Counted from the stretch's first letter, positions 25,745 to 34,389 are shown. The stretch: 64,000 nucleotides of DNA from CAIVPM01 sp964615145 (GCA_964615145.1 CAZTOP010000001.1:1-64000), one strand, 5' to 3'. Notes: generated from the letters alone by a model not told the origin. Program-made: numbers and translations.

Positions 25745-27385
25745 ATGAAAACTATAGTAATAATACTCTCAATTGCTTTTTCAACTGCTTGTTTTGGACA
25801 ATCAGAAACACCTAAAAACTGGTATTTACTGGACAATAAGACTGATGCATATTATGGTATTAGTTTAAATAAAGCATACCAGTTTTTGCAACAAAAAAAA
25901 TTAAAGCCAAGTTCTGTAATTGTTGCTGTACTTGACTCTGGGTGTGATACATTGCAAGAGGATTTAAAAAATGTACTCTGGCATAACCCAAAGGAAATAC
26001 CTAATAACAATATTGATGATGATGGTAATGGATATGTTGATGATGTATATGGGTGGAATTTTTTAGGAAATAAAAATGGAGAGAATATCAAATCTTGCAG
26101 CGATGAAAGAACAAGGATTTATTATAAGTACAAAGAATTATTTTCAAATAAAAATATAGATACAATTACTTTAAATGGTGCTGAAAAAGAGCATTATAAA
26201 CTTTGGAAGCGGGCTTCAAATGAAATGAATATTTCTAATAACGATGAAATGGAAGTAGCATTGATAGATATGACAATAAAATCTTTAAAAAAATATGATG
26301 CTATATTAAAAAAAGCAATGGGAGTTGAAGAATTTACAGCCCAAAATCTTGAAAATTTTGAACCACAAACATCTGAAGCTAAGCAAAGTAAATACGGATA
26401 TTTAACAACAATAAAGTTGTTAGAAATCGATAGCGATGAAAAAAATACATCTCTTATTACACAATTAGAGGAATATGTAAATGGTAAAAAGAAAAATTTA
26501 GCAGCTAGAGAAACAGCACCCAAAAATGTTAGAGCTGAAATTGTAAAAGATAATTATGATAATATAAACGACAAGTATTATGGAAATACTGACATTACTG
26601 GACCAACTCCTAGACACGGAACGCATGTATGCGGAATTATAGCAGCTCAAAGAAACAATAATTTAGGAATAGATGGTGTGGCAGATAATGCAAAACTAAT
26701 GGTGCTGCGTGTTGTACCAGATGGAGATGAATATGATAAAGATATAGCGTTAGCCATTTTTTATGCAGTTAATAATGGTGCAAAAGTTATAAATATGAGT
26801 TTTGGAAAAGGTTTTTCACCAGAAAAATATTGGATAGATAGTGCTGTTAATTATGCTGCTTCTAAAGATGTTTTACTGGTGCATGCAGCAGGTAATGATT
26901 CAAAAAATGTCGATTCTCTGCCAAGTTTTCCTACACCCCAATTTTTAAATAGCACTAAAAAAGCTGATAATTTTATTACTGTTGGTGCTAGTTCAGATAC
27001 AAAATTTTCTGACAACAGCTATATTGCAAGTTTTAGTAATTATGGAAAAAGTACCGTAAATGTTTTTGCTCCAGGCGTAAAAATTTATTCAACTGTTCCG
27101 GGTGTAAATAATTATGCAAATTTGCAAGGAACCAGTATGGCAGCCCCAATTGTTAGTGGTTTAGCAGCATTGTTAAGGGAATACTTTCCAAGTTTAAATG
27201 CGGTTCAGGTTAAGCAAATCATTGAAAATTCTGTTAATATCCCAAATGAACAAAATGAAATATCTGTTACAGTTGGTGAAGGGCAACCTGCAAGGATATT
27301 ACTAAAAGATGCCTGCTCATCAGGTGGAATTGTTAATGCATTAAAGGCGGTAGAACTTGCTTATAAAATAGTTTTTAATAAGTAG
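25745..27385 (+). CDS. Secreted subtilisin-family serine protease (S8) with a long insertion
   Basis: 546 residues with a signal peptide (1-19, ending CFGQ). The catalytic triad is Asp64 (AVLDSGCD), His291 (RHGTHVCGI) and Ser464 (GTSMAAP). The Asp and His are about 227 residues apart, whereas classical subtilisins have 30-60. The extra part (~residues 110-270) is charged, largely helical and Lys/Glu-rich. A DDDGNGYVDDVYGWNF segment after the Asp is likely to bind calcium. There is no T9SS sorting domain, so the enzyme probably stays in the periplasm or is released by another route. The gene stands alone. Confidence 0.92.
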   Translation: MKTIVIILSIAFSTACFGQSETPKNWYLLDNKTDAYYGISLNKAYQFLQQKKLKPSSVIVAVLDSGCDTLQEDLKNVLWHNPKEIPNNNIDDDGNGYVDDVYGWNFLGNKNGENIKSCSDERTRIYYKYKELFSNKNIDTITLNGAEKEHYKLWKRASNEMNISNNDEMEVALIDMTIKSLKKYDAILKKAMGVEEFTAQNLENFEPQTSEAKQSKYGYLTTIKLLEIDSDEKNTSLITQLEEYVNGKKKNLAARETAPKNVRAEIVKDNYDNINDKYYGNTDITGPTPRHGTHVCGIIAAQRNNNLGIDGVADNAKLMVLRVVPDGDEYDKDIALAIFYAVNNGAKVINMSFGKGFSPEKYWIDSAVNYAASKDVLLVHAAGNDSKNVDSLPSFPTPQFLNSTKKADNFITVGASSDTKFSDNSYIASFSNYGKSTVNVFAPGVKIYSTVPGVNNYANLQGTSMAAPIVSGLAALLREYFPSLNAVQVKQIIENSVNIPNEQNEISVTVGEGQPARILLKDACSSGGIVNALKAVELAYKIVFNK

Positions 27386-27521
27386 TTTGTCTAGATTATC
27401 AATACTCATTTTTCTCGCAGAATATGTGTAGAGTGTAAATTTTTTATTGTATTTCCCAGAAAAAATTGATATTATCCAATGCTGAATAAGCAGTTAAAAT
27501 AATAAATGTCTGTTATCAAAT

Positions 27522-28145
27522 TTAATTATGACCAATCCATCTATTGCCAAGTTTTGCTTGCCTAAACTTTAAATTTGCCACTTTATAGTTGTTTTTTGTT
27601 CTTCTATTTAAGGTTATGTAAAAATACGCTAAGGTTTTGTCTAAGCAGCTACTACTGTTAATTTTAGTAGGAACTACCACTTCTATTGATTTTATTTTTT
27701 CTGGAAGTAGAAATTCATCTATAAACTCAATAGTTTTTTTGCCATCATCGCCAATTCTGTACCAATATCTGTTATTAATCCAAAAAATGTAATGGCTAAT
27801 GGGTATGTAATGATTCTTTTTTTTTATTGAAACTTCTCCTGTCACACAAAAATGTCCCGTATCTCTATATACGAGTCTTTTAACACTGTCTATATAATCA
27901 TTTAATTCTGCACTATTAATTACAGAATATCCTTTTGAGTTTGTGATGTAGAATTTAAACAGTTTTAGTTTATTTCTAAATTTTTGATTGTTTACAAACG
28001 GGATTAAAAACTTGGGGTCGTTAATATCAAAATACGATGCTGGGTTTTTTGTAGTTCTGTCTTTTAAAGCAAAAACTGCATTATCAGTTTGACCATAAGA
28101 AAAACTGATAATGCAGCTAAAAAGTATTGTTGAATATAGTTTCAA
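27522..28145 (-). CDS. Secreted hypothetical protein
   Basis: 207 residues with a clear signal peptide (1-19, ending SFSYGQ). The mature protein is basic, rich in Tyr, Asn and Lys, with predicted beta-strands (HYIPISHYIFWINNRYWYRIG) and a C-terminal YFYITLNRRTKNNYKVANLKF. I do not recognise a family. It is convergent with the subtilase gene, and follows the gene at 28187 by 41 bp on the same strand. A 14-bp perfect palindrome TTGAAATATTTCAA lies in that gap (28169-28182) and could be an operator or chance. Confidence 0.65.
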   Translation of the reverse strand: MKLYSTILFSCIISFSYGQTDNAVFALKDRTTKNPASYFDINDPKFLIPFVNNQKFRNKLKLFKFYITNSKGYSVINSAELNDYIDSVKRLVYRDTGHFCVTGEVSIKKKNHYIPISHYIFWINNRYWYRIGDDGKKTIEFIDEFLLPEKIKSIEVVVPTKINSSSCLDKTLAYFYITLNRRTKNNYKVANLKFRQAKLGNRWIGHN

Positions 28146-28186
28146 TCAATATACATTATTCTAAATCATTGAAATATTTCAAAAAA

Positions 28187-28591
28187 TCAAATAACATCTC
28201 TGGTTAAATGCACCTTAGTCATATCTAGGTAATGATTTTGTAATTGATGTATAAAATGTACATCTGGGTTATGCCTAAAATCCTCTCTGTACCACATTTC
28301 AAAGTGAGAAAAATCATTGCTTTTGGGTGTAACAAGTCGAAAAGCTCCTTTGCTGTATTTTACAGACCCATCTTGGTCTTGATGTTTTGTAAAATTTAGC
28401 TTTAATAATTCCTCTTCATTCAGTGCAATAGGATGTAATTTTTCTGGCTCAAACCAAAATTCTTGCACATCGGTTTGTACACAAACTTGTTTTTCATCTC
28501 CATTCAATAAAGTTACTTCTCCATCTCTTAACACACCTTCATACTCAGCTTTTACAAAATCTCCAATTTTAATTTCATTAAATTTTATCAT
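28187..28591 (-). CDS. Conserved Bacteroidota protein of unknown function
   Basis: 134 residues, cytoplasmic. It opens with a Tudor/SH3-like barrel pattern (IKIGDFVKAEYEGVLRDGEVTLLNG ... VCVQTDVQEFWF), followed by HPIALNEEELLKLNF and a C-terminal HFIHQLQNHYLDMTKV helix. I recall closely similar proteins in many Bacteroidota, with no known function. A good promoter (TTTG-N19-TAAATTAG) lies at 28610-28640. It is divergent from the rpsF operon. Confidence 0.72.
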   Translation of the reverse strand: MIKFNEIKIGDFVKAEYEGVLRDGEVTLLNGDEKQVCVQTDVQEFWFEPEKLHPIALNEEELLKLNFTKHQDQDGSVKYSKGAFRLVTPKSNDFSHFEMWYREDFRHNPDVHFIHQLQNHYLDMTKVHLTRDVI

Positions 28592-28609
28592 ATAGCAATT
28601 GTTTAGGTG

Positions 28610-28640
28610 CTAATTTAGCGGTAATTGTTGTAAGTACAAA
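28610..28640 (-). promoter_or_regulatory. Promoter for the minus-strand gene at 28187
   Basis: Read on the minus strand: TTTG (plus-strand CAAA at 28637-28640), a 19-base spacer, then TAAATTAG (28617-28610), one base off TAnnTTTG. The ATG is 19 bp further on. Confidence 0.6.
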
Positions 28641-28720
28641 ACGGATATTTAAGATTTTCGATAAATACATCATAGCATGTCTTAAGCAAAAATATTTTTA
28701 TTCAATAGATGCTAAACCCC

Positions 28721-28728
28721 TACTTTTG
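28721..28728 (+). promoter_or_regulatory. -7 element TACTTTTG of the rpsF-rpsR-rplI operon
   Basis: A perfect TAnnTTTG with a TTTA at 28697-28700, 20 bp upstream, as a weak -33 box. It sets a leader of about 85-90 bases before the rpsF start and rules out starts at or before 28726. Confidence 0.65.
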
Positions 28729-28734
28729 CAACCC

Positions 28735-28815
28735 CAATTCTGTTTTGGCAGAATCGTTTTTATTTTAAAAATAAAAATGTCCACTGGGAAAAACAATTTT
28801 TTTAACAAAAAACAA
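28735..28815 (+). promoter_or_regulatory. rpsF 5' leader (possible S6:S18 autoregulatory site)
   Basis: The leader contains a hairpin ATTCTG/CAGAAT with a TTTTGG loop (about 28737-28754) and an A/T-rich stretch able to fold (TTTTTATTTTAAAAATAAAAA). In several bacteria the S6:S18 complex represses its own operon through a leader RNA; whether this leader carries that motif cannot be decided by eye. Confidence 0.3.
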
Positions 28816-28821
28816 ATGGTA

Positions 28822-29175
28822 ATGAACAATTACGAATTAATGGTGATTTTCACTCCCGTACTTTCTGAAGAGGAATTCAAAGCATCTCAGAAAAAGTACG
28901 AAGCCATGGTTACAGAAGTAGGTGGTAGCACTGTACACAGTAATCCTTGGGGCTTAAAATCTTTAGCTTATCCTGTACAAAAGAAAACTACAGGTATTTA
29001 TTGGGTGTATCAATTTACTGCTCCTGCAGATTTTAATGAGAAATTTAAAATTGCTTTATTAAGAGATGAGCAAGTAATGAGACACATGATTACAAAACTT
29101 GACAAAAACGCCGTTGAGTATAATGTAAACAAAAGAAATGGCGTATTTAATAAACAAGTAAAAGCGGAGGCATAA
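28822..29175 (+). CDS. rpsF: 30S ribosomal protein bS6
   Basis: A ribosomal protein of the 30S platform that binds S18. The ATG at 28822 (MNNYELMVIFTPVLSEEEF) gives 117 residues and the family's normal N-terminus; 28816 is possible, while the in-frame ATG/GTG codons further upstream lie in the leader or the promoter. Family marks are the initial NYELMVIF strand and the later GLKSLAYPVQKKTTGIYW and NEKFKIALLRDEQVMRHM segments. First gene of the rpsF-rpsR-rplI operon, 1 bp before rpsR. Confidence 0.95.
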   Translation: MNNYELMVIFTPVLSEEEFKASQKKYEAMVTEVGGSTVHSNPWGLKSLAYPVQKKTTGIYWVYQFTAPADFNEKFKIALLRDEQVMRHMITKLDKNAVEYNVNKRNGVFNKQVKAEA

Positions 29176-29176
29176 G

Positions 29177-29440
29177 ATGGCAAGAAATGAAATAAAATAC
29201 TTAACCGCAATTAAGCAAGACAAAAGAGAAAAAAAATATTGCCGTTTTAAGAAATATGGCATTAAGTACGTTGACTATAAAGACGTAGATTTTTTAAAGA
29301 AATTTATTAATGAGCAAGGTAAATTATTGCCACGTCGTTTAAGCGGAAACTCTTTAAAATATCAGCGTAAAGTGAGTGATGCTGTAAAAAAAGCTCGTCA
29401 AATGGCATTGTTACCATTTGTAACGGATTTATTAAAATAA
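29177..29440 (+). CDS. rpsR: 30S ribosomal protein bS18
   Basis: An 87-residue bS18, which forms a heterodimer with S6 on the 30S platform. Typical features are the KKYCRFKKYGIKYVDYKD N-terminus, LLPRRLSGNS and the basic helix QRKVSDAVKKARQMALLPF. It begins directly after rpsF, so the two partners are made together. Confidence 0.97.
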   Translation: MARNEIKYLTAIKQDKREKKYCRFKKYGIKYVDYKDVDFLKKFINEQGKLLPRRLSGNSLKYQRKVSDAVKKARQMALLPFVTDLLK

Positions 29441-29526
29441 ACAAATTTAGTAACCATCCCTAATCATCATTTTTGATGAGACAGTCGCAATCATAGATTG
29501 GGCTCGTGGGACTAAAACACACAATA
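29441..29526 (+). promoter_or_regulatory. Structured rpsR-rplI intergenic region
   Basis: This 86-base spacer is long for an r-protein operon. It can fold as an outer helix CCCTAATC (29458-29465) with GATTGGG (29496-29502, one bulge) around a perfect hairpin TCATCA/TGATGA (29464-29469 with 29474-29479). The outer and inner helices compete for two bases. It may be a control or processing element for rplI. Confidence 0.3.
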
Positions 29527-29973
29527 ATGGAAGTTATATTAATTCAAGATGTAGATAATTTAGGTGGCAAAAACGAACTTGTAAAAGTTAAAAATGGTTA
29601 TGCTCGTAACTATCTTATTCCTCAAAAGTTTGCCGTAGAAGCAAGCCCTACTAATTTAAAACAATTAGCCGAAAAGGTAAAAGTTCAATCTAAAAAAGAA
29701 GCAGCAATGCTTGCACAAATCAATAGTGTTATCAGTGTTCTTAAAGAATCTCCAATTAAATTAGGAGCTAAAACTGGAACAAGTGGTAAAATATTTGGTA
29801 GTGTTACTTCTTTACAAATTGCTCGTGCAATTCGTGATCAAAAAGGTTATGAAATAGACCGCAAACGTATCACTATTGTTGATGATGTTAAAGAACTTGG
29901 AACTTACAAAGCATCTATTGATTTTGGTAATAATAATGTTACTGAAGTTGAATTTGAAGTTGTTGGCGAATAG
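29527..29973 (+). CDS. rplI: 50S ribosomal protein bL9
   Basis: 148 residues from the ATG at 29527 (MEVILIQDVDNLGGKNELVKV), the conserved L9 start; an in-frame ATG at 29506 would add seven unrelated residues. The N-terminal domain contains GYARNYLIPQKFA, then a long connecting helix and the C-terminal domain (GKIFGSVTSLQIARAI). It closes the rpsF operon, with a GC-rich terminator after it. Confidence 0.96.
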   Translation: MEVILIQDVDNLGGKNELVKVKNGYARNYLIPQKFAVEASPTNLKQLAEKVKVQSKKEAAMLAQINSVISVLKESPIKLGAKTGTSGKIFGSVTSLQIARAIRDQKGYEIDRKRITIVDDVKELGTYKASIDFGNNNVTEVEFEVVGE

Positions 29974-29994
29974 TTAATTCTTACATAAAATATT

Positions 29995-30017
29995 AACCCC
30001 GCATTGCGGGGTTTTTT
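29995..30017 (+). terminator. Rho-independent terminator of the r-protein operon
   Basis: The stem AACCCCGC/GCGGGGTT (4-base-or-less loop ATT region at 29995-30012) runs into a T6 tract. It is the most GC-rich hairpin in the window. Confidence 0.92.
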
Positions 30018-30036
30018 ATTGAAAATATTTTCTTTT

Positions 30037-30609
30037 ATGATATTAATAGATAACAAACTAATTAGCGATGAAGTAATTGAAGAACAATTTGTTTGTGATT
30101 TAACAAAGTGTAAAGGTGCTTGTTGCGAGGATGGCGATGCTGGTGCACCACTTACCGATGAAGAGTTGGATGAATTGGTGAATAACTATGATGTAATTGC
30201 TGAGTATATGACAGCAGATGGAAAATTGGCTGTTGAAAAACAAGGGAAATATACGTACGATAAAACTTTTGGCTGGGTAACGCCCACCATTAATAATGCA
30301 ATTTGTGCTTATGGTTACAAAGATAAAAAAGGTGTAATTATGTGTGCTATTGAGCAGGCTTATTACGATAAAAAACTAGATTGGAAAAAGCCTATTAGTT
30401 GTCATCTGTTTCCAATAAAAACCACCAAAAGCAAGCAAGACCCCGATTTGGAATTTGTAAACTATATACCAAGAGAAGATATTTGCCAACCTGCCTGTGG
30501 GTTAGGAAAAAAATTAAAAGTACCTGCTTACGTTTTTTTGAAAGAAGCTATTATTAGAAAATATGGCGAGGAATTTTACGAAGCTTTAGACGCTGTTGCT
30601 AATCGCTAA
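30037..30609 (+). CDS. DUF3109 family Cys-rich protein
   Basis: 190 residues from the ATG at 30037 (MILIDNKLISDEVIEEQF); the in-frame ATG at 30004 lies in the terminator hairpin region and is rejected. It has the DUF3109 cysteine pattern CDLTKCKGACCEDGDAG near the N-terminus and further Cys at CAY, MCAIEQ, SCHLFPIK and CQPACG, resembling the YkgJ-like zinc/iron chelating class. A metal cluster is likely and the function unknown. Its 3' end overlaps the convergent deacetylase-like gene by 11 bp. Confidence 0.88.
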   Translation: MILIDNKLISDEVIEEQFVCDLTKCKGACCEDGDAGAPLTDEELDELVNNYDVIAEYMTADGKLAVEKQGKYTYDKTFGWVTPTINNAICAYGYKDKKGVIMCAIEQAYYDKKLDWKKPISCHLFPIKTTKSKQDPDLEFVNYIPREDICQPACGLGKKLKVPAYVFLKEAIIRKYGEEFYEALDAVANR

Positions 30610-31876
30610 TTTGGTTTAAAAATTCTTCGTAAACCTCTTTCCATGATTGCCACTCGGGTTGATGAGCTAAAAAATGATTGTGCATGATGTAAATAAAATT
30701 GCCTTTTACTTTTTTTATAATATCACGGTAATAAAGCATTTCATTTAAAGCTCTTGTATTGTCGAGTTTTTGTTCAAAAATGCTATTGGCATCCATGTAA
30801 CAAAAGGGATGTAAACATAGTGCTGTAGTTTTTTCTTCTGCTAAATTATACCAAAAAAATGGCAAGCAATACGAGGCTCTAAAGCCATTATGTGTGCCAT
30901 ATCCTAAGGTAAAATCATCCTTAATTCCTGCCGAAATTAATTTGTTGTATGTAGCTGGAAATTTTAATTGTAAATAATGTTGGCGAGAAATCCTTACATC
31001 TTTATTGATGATTTTGTGAAGAATATTTATTTCTTTTTGAAGTACAGCATCGCTGTAATTGCTGGCAAATGAAGGATGAATGCCTACTTCATAATTGAGT
31101 GCATGCTGCTTTATTAACTTGTTAAATGCTTTTGTATTGGGTTTTGAATTTTTATCGTAAACGCCTCTTTTTTTTGCCAATAAAAAAAAGTATTTGGGTT
31201 TTAGTTTAAATTTTCTGTGTTGCTTGTCTAGCCAATCAAACACATCAAAAGGGTCTTTTTCAATTCCCAGAATCACTTTTGCTCTTTCAATACTTGTTCG
31301 TTTTAGTTGAATGCTTTCTCGTAAAACGCCTCCTAATGTTCTAATTAAAGAATGATGTTTATATGCAAATGCAATGTCAATATCATAGGTAGGAGTAATG
31401 GTAAATATTGAATGGTGAATAGTTAGTTGAAACTGCTTTTCTATTTCTCTAATCCAAAGATTAATCAGTGGAATTTGTAGGAAATTATTTTTATAAGCAA
31501 TACTATTTGAATGATGATAATTGCCATAATCGTCAGATATAAAATCTTGGGTATATTCTTCGTATCTTGAAATTAAGTAAAATGATGCAGAAAAAATATC
31601 AAAAGGTAAAGTTCCTTGGGTTTCAAAAAATATTGGCAGCTCATTCCACTGGCTACACTCAATATGTATATTTCTTATAGCTGTTTCTTCCAGCAAGCCA
31701 AAAGGTTGTATCCACAGGCTTTCTTTATCAAATTTTGTAGTGGAGTAATTTATTTTTTGTAAAGAGGCGTTTGAGAACTTGTGAATATCCCTGGTGATTA
31801 CAGTATTAGCACCTAATAAGGTTTTAACAATATACTCAAACCTGCTCGAAATATGTTGTGTAAAAACAATAAACAT
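30599..31876 (-). CDS. Polysaccharide deacetylase-like protein with N-terminal DUF7033-type region
   Basis: 425 residues without signal peptide. The C-terminal ~270 residues look like a NodB-type deacetylase barrel: TPTYDIDIA (metal and catalytic Asp), YEVGIHPSF (metal His), then RISRQHYLQLKFPATY and FTLGYGTHNGFRASYCLPFFWYNL. The N-terminal ~150 residues match the region that accompanies such barrels in this phylum (LWIQPFGLLEE, LPFDIFSASFYLISRYEEY). Enzymes of this kind remove acetyl groups from surface or cell-wall glycans; the substrate is unknown. It lies about 100 bp downstream of the haemoglobin gene on the same strand, probably as a separate unit. Confidence 0.82.
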   Translation of the reverse strand: MFIVFTQHISSRFEYIVKTLLGANTVITRDIHKFSNASLQKINYSTTKFDKESLWIQPFGLLEETAIRNIHIECSQWNELPIFFETQGTLPFDIFSASFYLISRYEEYTQDFISDDYGNYHHSNSIAYKNNFLQIPLINLWIREIEKQFQLTIHHSIFTITPTYDIDIAFAYKHHSLIRTLGGVLRESIQLKRTSIERAKVILGIEKDPFDVFDWLDKQHRKFKLKPKYFFLLAKKRGVYDKNSKPNTKAFNKLIKQHALNYEVGIHPSFASNYSDAVLQKEINILHKIINKDVRISRQHYLQLKFPATYNKLISAGIKDDFTLGYGTHNGFRASYCLPFFWYNLAEEKTTALCLHPFCYMDANSIFEQKLDNTRALNEMLYYRDIIKKVKGNFIYIMHNHFLAHQPEWQSWKEVYEEFLNQISD

Positions 31877-31976
31877 TAGCTTGGCTGTATAAGGTTATAC
31901 GATAAAAAAACGCAATATAATTTTTTTATTGCAAGGTGCTTGCAAATATTGTAAACAGATATTAAGCAGGATTAAA

Positions 31977-32378
31977 CTAACAAAGCCCTGAATTGTTTTG
32001 ATGATTGATATAATTAATTTTAGAGTTAAAAATATCTTTTATAGATTGAGCTCTCAACTTGATTTCGTTAGCCCTTGCACCTTCAAATAATTCGTCTACT
32101 GTATGCTCAAATAATAATATCCAAGTGGCAAAATGTTCATTTGTAAGTGTAATTTTATTGTTCACTAAAATATGTGCAGCAAAAGGATGCCCTTTGTAAT
32201 TACCTGTTTGAAACAAAATATGCTCCCAAAAATCATACATTTTGGGTAGATGGTGCTCCCAGTTAACATTCATTAAATTGTTGAAAATATTTCCAATGCA
32301 CTCATTGTTTCTTACCTTATCATAAAAAGTATTCACTATAAGTTCTATATCTTTTCTGTTTAATATATCCTGTTTCAT
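31977..32378 (-). CDS. Group III truncated haemoglobin
   Basis: 133 residues from the ATG at 32378 (MKQDILNRKDIE); an upstream in-frame ATG at 32450 would give 24 more residues and reach into the divergent promoter. The 2-on-2 globin marks are Tyr19 (B10, in TFYDKV), the FWEHILFQTGNYKGHPF segment, likely proximal His69 (HPFAAHI) and Trp in FATWILLFEHTVDELF (G8 region). These proteins bind O2 or NO and are thought to work in NO detoxification or oxygen chemistry. The gene is divergent from the transglycosylase gene across 92 bp. Confidence 0.88.
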   Translation of the reverse strand: MKQDILNRKDIELIVNTFYDKVRNNECIGNIFNNLMNVNWEHHLPKMYDFWEHILFQTGNYKGHPFAAHILVNNKITLTNEHFATWILLFEHTVDELFEGARANEIKLRAQSIKDIFNSKINYINHQNNSGLC

Positions 32379-32458
32379 TTTTTTATTTACTGCAAAATTA
32401 CCCTGCATATTATAACTAAGGGTTTCTTTTATATTCAATAAACACATCAATAATAATT

Positions 32459-32466
32459 TACATTTG
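32459..32466 (+). promoter_or_regulatory. -7 element TACATTTG four bases before the transglycosylase start
   Basis: A perfect TAnnTTTG ending at 32466 with the ATG at 32471. As with gatC, transcription would begin at or near the ATG. No TTTG -33 box is seen. Confidence 0.45.
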
Positions 32467-32470
32467 TCTC

Positions 32471-33451
32471 ATGAATGGGTTTGGTAGTAAAAAGTTTATT
32501 TTAACAGCATTAGTATTATTCATTGTTAGTAGCAAAAATTCTTTTGCTCAAAAAAGCGATGCAAATACTTTTAATAAAGGGTTTAAGAGTTTGTTTTTGG
32601 TTAATAAGTATGATTCATCAAAACCTTATAATGCACAGTTAAATCCACGTGCCATTTCATTTGTACAAGACTACATTAAAAAACAGGGGAAAGAATTAGA
32701 TAGAATGAAAGCCTGGGGTAAATCTTATTTTAACTTGTATGATGGTATTTTAAAGCAATATGATATACCTGTTGAAATGAAATATTTAAGTGTTATAGAA
32801 AGTCATTTGCAAAGTAATTTAGTTAGTTGGGCAGGTGCTGTGGGTCCTTGGCAACTAATGGACTATGAAGCCAAACGCTTTGGACTAAAAGTTGGAAAGT
32901 TTGGCGATGAAAGAATGGATTATATTAAAAGCACACACGTGGCATGTAAATTAATGAAGGAGCTTTATACCGAATTTGGTGATTGGCTTTTAGTAGTTGC
33001 TGCATATAATGGCGGTGCAGGACGAGTGAGAAATGCAATTAAAAAAAGTAAAAGCAAAGAGTTTTGGGATTTGCAATATTTGTTAATGGAAGAAACAAGA
33101 AACCATGTAAAAAAATTTATTGCTACACACTATCTTTTTGAAGGTAGTGGTGGATTAACTACATCAACAGCATCTGAAAACAAGCAAAACTTTAATAATA
33201 TTGTAGTAGGAGCTGATACTACAAACACCACAATAGTAGAGGTTTCGGGTAGGTATAAAGAAAATGTTTTATGTACTATGCTTAAAATTAACAAAGATCT
33301 ATTCAATAAATTGAACCCGGGCTTTGAAAAAGAATTGGCAACTGGAAAAAAATATAATATGAGATTGTTTGTAGATAAGGCAATTTTATTTGTTGAGCAA
33401 CAAAACAAAATTCTTGAAGAAAGTTATAAATTAATAATTACAGGCAATTAG
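32471..33451 (+). CDS. Membrane-bound lytic murein transglycosylase (MltD-like, GH23)
   Basis: 326 residues with a signal peptide (1-26, ending SFAQ). The SLT domain spans ~85-220: catalytic Glu110 in SVIESHLQSN, GAVGPWQLM, the AAYNGGAGRV motif and the VKKFIATHYL end. It cleaves peptidoglycan glycan strands to 1,6-anhydro products. The C-terminal ~90 residues (YKENVLCTMLKINKDLFNKLNPGF) look like a degenerate LysM-type wall-binding repeat. No other in-frame Met is available for a later start, which matters for the promoter position noted just upstream. Confidence 0.92.
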   Translation: MNGFGSKKFILTALVLFIVSSKNSFAQKSDANTFNKGFKSLFLVNKYDSSKPYNAQLNPRAISFVQDYIKKQGKELDRMKAWGKSYFNLYDGILKQYDIPVEMKYLSVIESHLQSNLVSWAGAVGPWQLMDYEAKRFGLKVGKFGDERMDYIKSTHVACKLMKELYTEFGDWLLVVAAYNGGAGRVRNAIKKSKSKEFWDLQYLLMEETRNHVKKFIATHYLFEGSGGLTTSTASENKQNFNNIVVGADTTNTTIVEVSGRYKENVLCTMLKINKDLFNKLNPGFEKELATGKKYNMRLFVDKAILFVEQQNKILEESYKLIITGN

Positions 33452-33456
33452 CTTAT

Positions 33457-34266
33457 TTATTTAACTCCTTCAACTACGCCTAAACTAAACAAGGCATAAT
33501 CATATTTTACAGGGTCATTAGCATCAAGTTTTTTTAATATATTGGTTAAATCAAGAGCTGTTTCCCAAGTATTTTTTTTGTGTTTTAAAAGTGATAATTT
33601 ATTGGCTACATTCAACACATGAACATCTAGTGGCATTACCAATTGCGAAGTCTTAATTTGTTTCCATAAACCAAAATCAACACCATTTTTATCTTGGCGA
33701 ACCATCCATCTTAAAAACATATTTAACCTTTTACAAGCCGATTTTTTAAAAGGAGCAGCTATATGTTTTTTTGTTCTGGAATAGGTATCCTCAAAAAGTG
33801 CTTGATTAAAAAAGTAATGATAAAAACCATTTAAACCATTTTCAATTGTGACATCATTGGTTTGTAACCCTTTATTAAAAGCAGTTTCAAGGCTGTCTTC
33901 TCCTTTATAGCGATAATGAAAATGTAGAAATTTTAAAAAATAGCTTAGGTCTATTGCATTAAAAGTTCTGTGAGCAAAACCATTATTTTTTTGAATCAAG
34001 TTGTCTTTATCCCTCATATTCATAATAAAATCGTAAGGGCTATTATCCATTATTTTCAGTACTTTGTTGCAAGAATTTATAATGGATTTTCTATTGCCCC
34101 AAGCTAATGTTGCAGCAAAGAATGCAGCAATTTCAATATCTTGTTTTTTTGAAAATTTATGAGGTATACAAATGGGGTCGTTCCCTATAAAATCTATATG
34201 GTTGTAAAGTGCTACTTTTTTATTTAGTAGCTCAATAAGATGTTTGGGTATAAGCGTAGGTTGCAT
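33457..34266 (-). CDS. TIGR02757 (DUF2400) family protein
   Basis: 269 residues, cytoplasmic. The family shows FFAATLAWGNRKSII, YDFIMN, FAHRTFNAIDLSYFLKFLHFHY, KRLNMFLRWMVRQDKNGVDFGLW and MPLDVHVLNVANKL, all present. The HhH-GPD-like helical layout recalls DNA glycosylases, but no function is established. It is convergent with the transglycosylase gene (5-bp gap). Confidence 0.92.
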   Translation of the reverse strand: MQPTLIPKHLIELLNKKVALYNHIDFIGNDPICIPHKFSKKQDIEIAAFFAATLAWGNRKSIINSCNKVLKIMDNSPYDFIMNMRDKDNLIQKNNGFAHRTFNAIDLSYFLKFLHFHYRYKGEDSLETAFNKGLQTNDVTIENGLNGFYHYFFNQALFEDTYSRTKKHIAAPFKKSACKRLNMFLRWMVRQDKNGVDFGLWKQIKTSQLVMPLDVHVLNVANKLSLLKHKKNTWETALDLTNILKKLDANDPVKYDYALFSLGVVEGVK

Positions 34267-34341
34267 TTATAGTTTAATATTCATGTACTAACACACTAAT
34301 TAAAATAATACATTTACTAAATAGATAAAATCACTAATATT

Positions 34342-34374
34342 TTTGCAAATATCTACTTAAGCATTGTTACTTTG
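34342..34374 (+). promoter_or_regulatory. Promoter TTTG-N21-TTACTTTG
   Basis: -33 box TTTG at 34342-34345, a 21-base spacer and TTACTTTG at 34367-34374 (one base off TAnnTTTG), 15 bases before the ATG of the ABC permease gene. A similar TTACTTTGC stands 5' of ispH on the other strand. Confidence 0.65.
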
Positions 34375-34389
34375 CCATAAAGCCATACG

